In this document: positions 19,101-25,425 of the stretch, in pieces | How the letters are laid out: each line of letters opens with the position of its first letter | How positions within the stretch are numbered: position 1 is the stretch's first letter | DNA from: a virus | Length of the DNA: 25,630 nucleotides | Direction: 5' to 3' (one strand) | Virus record (IMG/VR): IMGVR_UViG_3300030117_001685 | Coordinates: 1 to 25,630 of that record | Translations under genes and position numbers: made by a program | Notes under the pieces: model-generated | The model's database searches: none | What the model was told of the DNA's origin: nothing | Seen by the model: only the letters and a program-made list of their open reading frames with translations

Positions 19101-20407
19101 GAGACTCAGATTTAGTTGCTCTTTGTGAAGATAAAATTGTACAAATACTAGCAGATAAAGACGCTTTGTTTGAAGCAAACAACGATATGCGTTTAGTTTC
19201 TACAAATAGAGTTCTTGGACAATCTAGACCTTTCACTGGTGAATATGGTATATCTAAAAACCCTGAGTCTTTTGCATCAGAATCTTATAGAGTTTATTTT
19301 ACAGATAAAGTTAGAGGTGCTGTATTAAGATTATCAAAAGATGGTTTAACTCCAATATCTGACGCTGGTATGAAAGATTGGTTTAAAGATAATTTAAAAT
19401 TAAGTACAAAAGTAATAGGTAGTCACGATGATAAAAAAGATGAATACAACGTTACTATTTATAAAGAAAACGATGACCCTGATAACACGGGAATAAATGA
19501 GGTTTTTGTAAACACTGTTTCGTTTAAAGAAAGCGCTAAAGGTTGGGTTAGTTTTAAATCTTTTGATTTAGAAAGTGGTGTTAGCTGTGCAAACGATTAT
19601 TACACTTTTAAACAAGGTAAAATATATCAACATCACTCTGAAGATGTAGATAGAAATACTTTTTATGATAATTTTAAAAACTCTACTATTAGTGTATTAC
19701 TAAATGATATGCCTAGTAGTGTAAAAAGTTTTCATGCTTTAGGTTATGAAGGTAGTCAAGCTAGAGTTAATGGTTTTTCAACACATGGCCCTACCGGTTT
19801 AACTGATTATACTTTGTACAATATAACCGATAGAAATGGTTGGTTTGTTAGTAACATAGAAACAGAACAGGCAATAGGTAGTTTAAATGAGTTTATAGAA
19901 AAAGAAAAAAAGTGGTTTAACTATATAAAAGGCGTAAAAAATATAGATCAAGGTGATTTGTTGTTTGAGCTAACTGACTTTTCAACTTTTAATATACAAG
20001 GTGTAGGTGTGGTTGCTAACGTAGAAGAAGACTTTATTGATTTTGATATTAAAGTTAATAGCTCTATAGATGTTGGTGACATGTTGTATTTTAGTGAGTT
20101 TAATTTAGGTATGGTAAGTACAAATGATCCTAACGCTTCACAAACTCAATTAATAGATAACACAAGTTTAAAGTTAGCTGGTATTATAAGTTTTGCTAGT
20201 GGAGATACAATACAAGTGAACAATACACAAGCAAATATAGGTGGTACAATACCTTCTGTTGGTAACTACTGTTTCTTTGTAAAAAATCAAATAGTAAACA
20301 TGGCTAATTTATTAGGTTATTATGCTAACGTTAAGTTTGAAAATAATTCTATAAATAAAGTAGAACTGTTTGCTGTTTCTGCAGAAGTAACTGAAAGTAG
20401 TAAATAA
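13130..20407 (+). CDS. Giant tail nozzle / crAss-like stabilization protein
   Basis: A 2425-aa virion protein. The N-terminus, KMNKDFDERIVKNGEYRDAM (12-31) followed by NIQV and VGTVQNILGN, matches the opening of nozzle/tail-tube proteins (compare the T7 gp12 and P22 gp10 type). It is followed by propeller-like blades: DYIIEYD (235-241), then LITGINIIDDMLFFTDGNSE (266-285). Further conserved blocks are FPRIAYRYKYQDNEYSAIS (667-685) and, near the C-terminus (about 2038-2077), NPESFA and VRGAVLRLSKDGLTPIS, which I recall from crAss-like stabilization proteins. T7 gp12 is about 794 aa. Much of the extra length comes from apparent beta insertions at about 86-234 (with a Ca-loop-like DLNGDGQVD, 97-105) and 449-625, and perhaps a Cys-containing region at 1420-1720. 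It should close the tail below the adaptors. It starts 3 bases after the adaptor gene. Confidence 0.75.
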   Translation: MPEIKHNFISGKMNKDFDERIVKNGEYRDAMNIQVNTSEDSEVGTVQNILGNSLITGQDFLSDRAICIGSISNEREDKVYYFVTNKEFVKNPNFSRDLNGDGQVDRWTLESGWTWDSNNKVVKGNNPGQYFKVRQPTPFIGGIDWPVTIRVTLSGVQSNIDNGTLDVRLVNSGGKGVRFDIEDLQNKTYEFTGKIGDYETTTQSVFDQVLIQRSDSTGDGYQGNIESISVSEGYDYIIEYDKTLNKITPVFVDHTKEVLRFNHNNLITGINIIDDMLFFTDGNSEPKKINIPRSIKGTNPNGNEKTNFINEFTDTQVVCKEEHITVIKRKPTSQPTIKLVQEVDPTKTNSAITRILDEPSSIIADGIVGPDINFNNFEVGNEKTIELFTDLNGESGFTLDWAVGDLIGIKAFEGSSFDEQPSLPLLNYNIKGKIVASPENDFTDLALEVIPNSDFAISNSTGVKPKFWTNLPNNWNYNHQTATVEVDAGEYQQWQGPSLTNTLVANGEYILSIKINNYVQGGVNVWLCTTPAVVGDTTDYSNTTEPRYLFKLTDTTIVSNGIFEKEFNLSPGNQTQLFTQTNHSKYYAGTDSRVYIQTTGISGPQSLQNEFDIEYVSLIRKDQTNAKCRIEVLSVPNPPPVVPAGKQTINFIVSKLAQTKKIFEFKFPRIAYRYKYQDNEYSAISPFSQVAFAPGSFNYHPKRGYNLGMANQLNSIEITNLKSLMPDGVKEIDIIYKEDTSPNLYVVDTIKPNTAYSQAVDSWGQGSYIISSEQIYKAISSNQLLRPYDNVPKNALAQDVSGSRVIYGNYTQGFDLLSNNQNYYPDFNFNFKSTNIQGITLPSVKTLREYQIGAVFVDEHGRETPVISSSVGSKVLDKEFSDKQNQINVSFNNTNSPEGLKYVKFYIKETSGEYYNMAMDRFYDAGDNQLWLAFPSSDINKVDINDFLILKKGSESNALVKDEAKYKILDIQREAPDHIKQNKILIEQLTHNTDSTLGSIRDIFDDNDNLPLSGQQIFRMNYEEFTKSLSRDLHNIEEGLLYIQFTSPVDNSASKRYRINKIQSTFGQDGVALSNAQYIVIIQGVLGDDVNWMTNDITGGNSSSIIDNVTVNVYNYRVENSSKFDGKFFIKIDANGIANSNLLSGFLSGSKSYRQVLNKRLYMLDKEIGSKSSAALTGMKLGQYSHLFGRYAPFFRNYWSKPNRFQMEESGSGNSPFNAGQYAFAEDQVENDYQTYHQQTWIQSNLWRDELAYITVGKDVEAAEPNYGGNGFVGYSMGYLGNNTYQANARLADSHGWTKRNRENNSVWFIDKAFWSGKVRNNDNTLRFGSDFIIGTDYSAENNGIKGTAASDKSTFNISMGGILRNSDYTTEAGEERVTKVKHLHNNETTQPNYFNIGVDGGNNNYETIDTQDLIQSFVPGTCFRFREDPTNEIYKIVDPVAPDGHLRFDDGLTNGGHWDAQRTSDTSDDVDYPSNWLWKDTIKPADDFNTPVQFSPFPLLEPNLTAAWGVNAEPRDDQENAYSGITWNTYFRPDTRKRTAQLSPNFSTNYKLKCVNSSNNGEVTWNPAGTIGPISGGLKLTKAHSTYSSGSTTEPKASYSATGSECYIVVDDLDAVNHDGTTKRITTGLILTAHSGSDNLDFTGSGESKQPLLIWKIEEISSVFKLWLCGYKKPLCLDGNTFTGLSTHDIVGNLPSSGGDLTFEQPAMNGYSQYLCNRINAQDAMNHGYEVYDQDMGVDNGVPSIMPVYYNFEILEEIEREALLPSNPAIWETEPKNNVDLDIYYEASGYNPLYINNDTKSLAVPIGSSIIHLNGNISIENNTLVSNVDKDGNDWYLTTDKTFFAGSGYIEIGDKVQINKQDGGSVILIVENYGTLTNNKTNKLYFKSNLYGPDISYVLNWHNCFSFGNGVESNRIRDNFNLPFIANGVKASTTVEFSNYEEETRKYGLIYSGLYNANSGINELNQFIAAEKITKDLNPTYGSIQKLHARDSDLVALCEDKIVQILADKDALFEANNDMRLVSTNRVLGQSRPFTGEYGISKNPESFASESYRVYFTDKVRGAVLRLSKDGLTPISDAGMKDWFKDNLKLSTKVIGSHDDKKDEYNVTIYKENDDPDNTGINEVFVNTVSFKESAKGWVSFKSFDLESGVSCANDYYTFKQGKIYQHHSEDVDRNTFYDNFKNSTISVLLNDMPSSVKSFHALGYEGSQARVNGFSTHGPTGLTDYTLYNITDRNGWFVSNIETEQAIGSLNEFIEKEKKWFNYIKGVKNIDQGDLLFELTDFSTFNIQGVGVVANVEEDFIDFDIKVNSSIDVGDMLYFSEFNLGMVSTNDPNASQTQLIDNTSLKLAGIISFASGDTIQVNNTQANIGGTIPSVGNYCFFVKNQIVNMANLLGYYANVKFENNSINKVELFAVSAEVTESSK

Positions 20408-20414
20408 ATAAATT

Positions 20415-21800
20415 ATGGCTAAAAAAATAACTAATTTTGAAATAGATACTAGTAATATACCTCAAATTGGTGGAACTAGAAACTTTACTGTTTATGGTGA
20501 AGATGGGGCTGGATTTTATTTAGTAGTAAAAAATGAAGATCCAAAATGGTATAATTTTACTACAAACACTTTTCAATCAGCAGAAACAAATTTAAAAGCA
20601 GAGGCTAGTGTTGCTGGATACACGGGTACTATATTTTTTCCTCAAGTTTCAGATGCTGATCAATATGAAATATACTTAATAACAGATGTGAGTCTAGATT
20701 CTGAGCATGAAAGATTTGTCCCTGCCTTTGACGAGTCTGGCGCTATAGATGTTAACAGAAGTTTTGGTTCTAACTCTAACTTTTTAAGAAAAAGAATATA
20801 TCAAACACTTGATTCTGTTCTTACTATAACGCCTTCAGAATTATCTTCAGATGCTGGTTTTAATAGTATGAGCGTTGTAAGTGATACTATTACAACCTCA
20901 ATAGATGGATCTGCTCCAGTAATAGATTTTACTATAGCTGCAACAGCTACAAATGGCAGTGCGTTTAAAATAGATCGACAACCTACACCAAGTGATTTTT
21001 ATGTTTCTGTTGACAGGGTTATAACTAGCTATATTAGAACAGGTCTAGCGGGAGAGGGTACTAATGCTAGATTTGGATGGGGCTGTACTAATATTGCTCT
21101 TTTAGAAGAAGGTATGTCTGTTACCGGTACTAATGTTACTGCTAATACTATTATTTCCGGTAGAGAAGATACTGTTATCTCGCAAGTTGGTACAGATCAA
21201 GAAGAAACTATTGTTTTAAAATCTAAAAAAGGTTTAAGACCTACTGGTGCAACATCTATATCTTATGATGGTACTACTAAAGTAAGAACTGTCTCTACTG
21301 CGGGTGAAATAGTTTTTAATAAATCACAAGTAGATGCTTTAGCGCTTGATACTATTGCTTTTGCTGGTTATGGTACAGATCAAATAAATAGATTAACAGG
21401 TTGGGATATTAGTATTACTGATTTAAAAGCAGAAATATTACCAGCTGACCGTATATCAACAACAACAAGATCAGCTGTGAGCAACAGTACTAGTGTACCT
21501 ATAACAAATGCTTTTGGAATAATGGATGATGTTAGTACAGTTAGCAGTGTAAATATAGATAGTTCAGCTGTAAATCCTACTGTTACCGCTATAGGTAGTT
21601 ATGATGTAAGCTCAGCAAATACTGCAACTTTAACTTTAAGCGCGGCACAAACACTAGAGTCTGGTGAAACTTTAAACTTTGACGGTGCTGCTGGGCGTAT
21701 AACTATAACCGGAAAAATAAGAACTAATAAAGCCTCTTCTGCTGCAACTATAAATATAGACGTTAGTAGATTTATAACTGCTACTGTAGAAACAGCTTAA
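20415..21800 (+). CDS. Fibre- or tail-associated beta-rich structural protein
   Basis: A 461-aa protein, almost free of helix signals, rich in Thr, Ser, Ala, Asp, Val and Ile with strand-turn repetition. The first ~110 residues look Ig-like (NFEIDTSNIPQIGGTRNFTV, then TGTIFFPQVSDADQYEIYLI). The middle has the pattern GMSVTGTNVTANTIISG, then EETIVLKSKKGL, as in repeated beta modules of phage fibres and decoration proteins. The C-terminus (ATLTLSAAQTLESGETLNF, then GRITITGKI) is again beta. There is no peptidase or lyase motif. It lies between the nozzle and the putative ejection proteins, with a 7-base gap after the nozzle stop. The likely role is a tail or head fibre, or an anchor for one. 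Confidence 0.5.
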   Translation: MAKKITNFEIDTSNIPQIGGTRNFTVYGEDGAGFYLVVKNEDPKWYNFTTNTFQSAETNLKAEASVAGYTGTIFFPQVSDADQYEIYLITDVSLDSEHERFVPAFDESGAIDVNRSFGSNSNFLRKRIYQTLDSVLTITPSELSSDAGFNSMSVVSDTITTSIDGSAPVIDFTIAATATNGSAFKIDRQPTPSDFYVSVDRVITSYIRTGLAGEGTNARFGWGCTNIALLEEGMSVTGTNVTANTIISGREDTVISQVGTDQEETIVLKSKKGLRPTGATSISYDGTTKVRTVSTAGEIVFNKSQVDALALDTIAFAGYGTDQINRLTGWDISITDLKAEILPADRISTTTRSAVSNSTSVPITNAFGIMDDVSTVSSVNIDSSAVNPTVTAIGSYDVSSANTATLTLSAAQTLESGETLNFDGAAGRITITGKIRTNKASSAATINIDVSRFITATVETA

Positions 21801-21855
21801 TAGTAAAAAAACAGCAAAAACTGTGACTATATTACTTATAATTAAATAATATATT

Positions 21856-22257
21856 ATGAGTAACGAATTAAAAATTCGTAAAATAGAAACAAAAGATTAC
21901 AAGTATATAAATAAGTGGTGGGTAGAACAAGGTTTTAAACCTGTAAGTTTAGATGTTTTACCAATGCAAGGTTTGGGTGGTTTAATAATAGAAAAACAAA
22001 AACCTATAGCTGTTGCTTATTTGTATTTAACAAATTCAAAAATGGGTTACATAGATAATTTAATATCAGACCCAAAATACATATCAAAAGATAGATTTAA
22101 CATTATATTAGAACTTATAGCAGCATGTAAACAAATGGCTGTAGAGATAGGTTGTTTGGATGTTTGGGCTATTACCAATAGCAAAGGCATAATAAAGAGG
22201 TGTGAAAAGCTAAAATATAATATAACAGAAAATAATTACGCATTAATATCAATATAA
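21856..22257 (+). CDS. GNAT-fold-like small protein (T7 gp13-like position)
   Basis: A 133-aa protein with a GNAT (acetyltransferase) pattern: an opening IRKIETKDYKYINKWW strand-helix, a central hairpin GGLIIEKQKPIAVAYLYLT, then MGYIDNLISDP and a helix FNIILELIAACKQMAVEIG, then CLDVWAITNSKGIIKRCEKL, where GNAT proteins often have an 'N...IR.YEKLGF'-like end. The acetyl-CoA pyrophosphate loop (Q/R-x-x-G-x-G/A) is not apparent, so catalysis is doubtful. It comes after a 55-base A/T-rich gap and before a gp14-like gene. T7 gp13 (138 aa), an internal virion protein placed the same way, is to my memory also annotated as acyltransferase-like. The role is either a small ejection-associated protein or a modifying enzyme. 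Confidence 0.55.
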   Translation: MSNELKIRKIETKDYKYINKWWVEQGFKPVSLDVLPMQGLGGLIIEKQKPIAVAYLYLTNSKMGYIDNLISDPKYISKDRFNIILELIAACKQMAVEIGCLDVWAITNSKGIIKRCEKLKYNITENNYALISI

Positions 22258-22268
22258 AAAAATAGGCT

Positions 22269-23120
22269 ATGGATCCAATGACGGCTATGAAAATAGCAGG
22301 TACAGCTTCTAGTATTATTGGAGGTAAAAAACAACGAAAACAAGCGGCAAGAGCCGCTAGAGAAGCTTTAGCACAAAGACAAGAACAACAAAAAAGAGTT
22401 GACGAACAAGTGGCTGAATATAAGGCTATGAAGTTTGAAAACCCTTATGCTAATTTAGAAAATGTAGCTGAAGACATGAGAGTTTCCACTCAAGCTGCTG
22501 ATTTTCAAGCACAACAAGGGGCGCAACGAAGAGCTGATATATTAGGTCAGTTAAGAGGCGCTGCTGGTACAAGTGGTATAGCTGGTTTAGCTCAAACTTT
22601 AGCAAACCAAGGTGCACTGCAAGCACAAAAAATATCAGCTGATTTAGCTAAACAAGAATTAGCTAATGAAAAAGCAAGGGCACAAGCAGCAGGTAATTTA
22701 CAAGCGAAAAAGGCTGAAGGAGATGTAATGGTTCAACAAGCAGAAACATCTAGACAGGCTACAATATTAGGTATGCAAATGGGACAATCACAAGCCGCTA
22801 ACACAGCTTACCAAACACAGTTGCAAAACAAAAGACAAGCTGATATATATGGTAATCAAATGATGATGTCTGGTGTAAAAAATTTAGCTGGTATAGATTT
22901 TAGTCAATTTGGAGTTGGTGATACTCCTGTAGATACTCCTATGCCAGGTGGGTCAATTGATTTTGAAATTGGACAATCATTAGATTCTAGTCTTACAGGT
23001 TGGAAACCCAAGTCCTTAAGCTTAGGAGTCCCTTTGAGTGATGTATTTACTACTTCACCTAAGCCTTATGATATAAGTCAATTTGGGACGTTAGACTTAG
23101 ATTCTAGTCTTACAGGTTAA
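22269..23120 (+). CDS. Internal virion (ejection) protein, gp14-like
   Basis: A 283-aa protein dominated by Ala and Gln. A short N-terminal hydrophobic stretch (MDPMTAMKIAGTASSIIGG) precedes a basic coiled coil (22-55), an NPYANL turn (58-63), another helix with QAADFQAQQGAQRRADILGQ (75-94), a Gly/Ala/Leu segment GTSGIAGLAQTLANQGALQA (100-119) and long amphipathic helices to about 195. This matches small ejection proteins of T7 type (gp14), which leave the head and help form a channel in the cell envelope. Position before a ~750-aa protein supports this. The last ~75 residues are different: Gly/Pro/Ser-rich, with SQFG and LDSSLTG each present twice, the second LDSSLTG ending the protein. An exact 22-nt DNA repeat underlies it. 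Confidence 0.6.
   Translation: MDPMTAMKIAGTASSIIGGKKQRKQAARAAREALAQRQEQQKRVDEQVAEYKAMKFENPYANLENVAEDMRVSTQAADFQAQQGAQRRADILGQLRGAAGTSGIAGLAQTLANQGALQAQKISADLAKQELANEKARAQAAGNLQAKKAEGDVMVQQAETSRQATILGMQMGQSQAANTAYQTQLQNKRQADIYGNQMMMSGVKNLAGIDFSQFGVGDTPVDTPMPGGSIDFEIGQSLDSSLTGWKPKSLSLGVPLSDVFTTSPKPYDISQFGTLDLDSSLTG
22980..23001 (+). repeat. 22-nt direct repeat, copy 1
   Basis: First copy of an exact 22-base direct repeat within the gp14-like gene, encoding LDSSLTG (residues 238-244). The second copy is at 23097-23118, in the same reading frame 117 bases downstream. Confidence 0.9.
23097..23118 (+). repeat. 22-nt direct repeat, copy 2
   Basis: Second exact copy, encoding LDSSLTG (277-283). Its final T forms the first base of the TAA stop, whereas in copy 1 the same T begins a Trp codon. 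A shorter shared tract AGTCAATTTGG lies upstream of each copy (22902-22912 and 23076-23086). Confidence 0.9.
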
Positions 23121-23151
23121 AAGGTTAAAAAAAATAAATAAAAATTAAAAT

Positions 23152-25416
23152 ATGGCAACAGGAAGTTTATTAGGAAAAGCGGATGCAACTTTAGTAAACG
23201 CTGCAGAAAAACAAGCAACGGCAAATGTACCAAGTGATCTTGGTAATATATATAAAGCCGAGATGGAGACCGCGGATTTATTTCAAACTGAAATTAATAC
23301 TTTTTTTGATACTTTATATGAGGAACATAACAAACTATCTGACGATTTAAACGCTTCTGTAGCTACTATTACAGAAAATTTATCAGCGGGTGTAGAGCCT
23401 AATGATGCACAAATAGATTTATACGTAGATTACTTAGATGAATTAAGAGAAAAACACAAAAACACACCTAAAGGCAAGGCTGGAGAAAGAGAAAGACAAA
23501 AGATAAGAGCAGAAATGAATAGGTTAAAAAACTCTACAGACCAGATGGACGGTACTATTACTGATTTAACAACAAGAATAAATAACAACGATTATATACC
23601 AAACGCAACAGGTAGTAATAATATGAAGTTATTAACTGCAATATCTAATGGGAGTGCTAAACAAGAAATAGTTAATGGTAATTTAGTTTATACACTTCCT
23701 GGTACTGATTTGAGAATAACACAAGGTGATTTAAAAAAGATGTTAGTTTCTAATGATCCTGCTGCAAACGAAAACTTTAATAAAGTACATCAATATACTG
23801 GAGATCAAAGCGGTGTTGATTGGGCTACAGATAGACAAGGTGTTGTAAATAATTACGAAAATAGTTTTAATACTAGAGAAAGTTACGCACAAAATATACA
23901 TCAAAAACAAGGTAACATGTCTCATACATTTGCTGAAATTTTACAAGGTAAAGGTGATTCGGAAATGAACTTACAAATTTTTGAAACATTAAAAGAATTA
24001 GGTGTTGAGGTACCAGAAGATACAAGTGGACCAGATGGTAAGCCAGATGGTAAAATTACTGAAGCTGATTTTGCAACTCCAGAAAACGGTATTGCTTTAA
24101 TAAGATCTTTGACAGATATAACTGATCCTAATTTTAACTTTCAAGCGGCTAAAAAAATAGCAGCTGAATTTTATACAGATAATATTGCTGCAAAAGAATT
24201 TGAAGACGCTGGCGGTGTTATAGGTGGTGGAAAAGATATGAGTGATTTTGATAGGGCTTTTGCTAAAGCTAGAAAAGATGGTTTAGAAACATTTATGTAT
24301 AACGGTAAAGAATATGGTACCGAGCTTGCTCAAAACGATGGTACTGGTACTGGTACTGGTACTGGTACTGATGATAAATCTGTTCCTGTTGGAAGTCAAG
24401 TAACAACTGGTTTAACAATTGGTCGAAAAATAATTGATTTATCTAAAGAAGAAGCTGTAGATTTCCAAAATGCAATAGCAAAAACTTCTGATGGTACGGC
24501 TACTGAACCTATGGAGTTTACGTTCACTAAGGGTGAAAGATCAGTAACATACGCTTGGACTTCTGAAACTGGTTGGACAGAAGATGGTAAGCAAATTCCT
24601 AAACCAGAAGGTAAACATGAAGGCATGGCAGGTTATTACAAACCAGGAGGTCCTGAAGCTTTAGTTAACGCATTAGGTTGGGAAAATATGCCACAGTTTA
24701 GTGGATATACAGATTATGTAAGTCAAGAAACTATTGAACAGCAAACTCAACTTATCGCTGATTTGATTACTGATGTTGAAGGAGGTAATTATTATAATAA
24801 TTATACTTATTATAAATCTGGCCGTGGAGAAAGTAGCCAGTCTGGAAAGACGTGGTCTGGTAAAATAGATGGCTATAGAATTGGTGATATATTAAAAGAC
24901 GATACAGAAGCGGGTCCTGGTAGAGATGCTAAAGGAACTACAGAAAGAAATATGAATATAGCCGCTGGAAACCGTGTTTCTGCTGATAACATGAAAAATA
25001 GAACAAGGGTTTCAAAAGCGTTAGTTTCAGCTTGGACTAGTGAATCTGATTTCTTTGCTTTCAGTCGTATAGGTAGTGATAAATTTGACTTTAAATTAGA
25101 CCCAAGGCGTATTAATAGAAAATATGGGCAAGGTTTTGTAGACTGGCTTGATACAGAAGAAGGTAAGCAGTACAAATGGTTACTTAATGATTCTTTAACA
25201 TATCAAGGTGCAGGAATGCCAGATGGTTACTTTGAAGGAATGGCTGCTGGTGGAAAAAACCCAGGTATTAAATGGTCTTATAAAAACGGAGGTACTAAAT
25301 ATTCAATGGATATGATGGTAGGTTTACAAAATAAAATTATGAAAGATATTGCTGATGCCTTTGCTTTATACCAAAGTCAAGGCCCGAAACTAGATACTAA
25401 AAAAAGTTATAAATAA
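23152..25416 (+). CDS. Large internal virion/ejection protein, gp15-like position
   Basis: A 754-aa protein, close to T7 gp15 (747 aa) and in the same place. The first ~145 residues are helical and charged (QTEINTFFDTLYEEHNKLSD; DELREKHKNTPKGKAGERER). The middle is mixed. An EF-hand-like loop DGKPDGKITEAD lies at 295-306. FMYNGKEYGTELA (381-393) resembles a short F-x-Y-x-GK-x-Y motif that I recall in phage internal proteins. It is followed by five Gly-Thr repeats (397-406) and an acidic linker. The C-terminal half is soluble, Gly/Tyr/Trp-rich and of unknown fold. There is no transglycosylase or peptidase signature and no membrane helix. It starts 31 bases after the gp14-like gene. The ejection role is inferred from order and size, not from sequence similarity that I can show. 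Confidence 0.5.
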   Translation: MATGSLLGKADATLVNAAEKQATANVPSDLGNIYKAEMETADLFQTEINTFFDTLYEEHNKLSDDLNASVATITENLSAGVEPNDAQIDLYVDYLDELREKHKNTPKGKAGERERQKIRAEMNRLKNSTDQMDGTITDLTTRINNNDYIPNATGSNNMKLLTAISNGSAKQEIVNGNLVYTLPGTDLRITQGDLKKMLVSNDPAANENFNKVHQYTGDQSGVDWATDRQGVVNNYENSFNTRESYAQNIHQKQGNMSHTFAEILQGKGDSEMNLQIFETLKELGVEVPEDTSGPDGKPDGKITEADFATPENGIALIRSLTDITDPNFNFQAAKKIAAEFYTDNIAAKEFEDAGGVIGGGKDMSDFDRAFAKARKDGLETFMYNGKEYGTELAQNDGTGTGTGTGTDDKSVPVGSQVTTGLTIGRKIIDLSKEEAVDFQNAIAKTSDGTATEPMEFTFTKGERSVTYAWTSETGWTEDGKQIPKPEGKHEGMAGYYKPGGPEALVNALGWENMPQFSGYTDYVSQETIEQQTQLIADLITDVEGGNYYNNYTYYKSGRGESSQSGKTWSGKIDGYRIGDILKDDTEAGPGRDAKGTTERNMNIAAGNRVSADNMKNRTRVSKALVSAWTSESDFFAFSRIGSDKFDFKLDPRRINRKYGQGFVDWLDTEEGKQYKWLLNDSLTYQGAGMPDGYFEGMAAGGKNPGIKWSYKNGGTKYSMDMMVGLQNKIMKDIADAFALYQSQGPKLDTKKSYK
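24340..24369 (+). repeat. GGTACT hexanucleotide microsatellite (5 units)
   Basis: Five perfect GGTACT units in frame, encoding Gly-Thr x5 (residues 397-406 of the 754-aa protein). Gain or loss of units would change linker length without a frameshift. Confidence 0.95.
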
Positions 25417-25425
25417 AAATTTAAT

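Noticed and set aside
21811-21824. Small ACAG/CTGT hairpin after the fibre-like gene as a terminator
   Set aside because: The stem has only 4 pairs with a loop of A's and no T tract; too weak.
21837-21842. Perfect TATAAT in the 55-base gap before the GNAT-like gene
   Set aside because: The region is nearly all A/T, no matching -35 box lies at the right distance, and Bacteroidota use a different promoter consensus, so chance is likely.
24873-25175. Antisense 100-aa ORF at the end of the 754-aa gene (also 24396-24626 and 23743-23925)
   Set aside because: No promoter or leader and no protein-like motif; the sense frame is continuous.
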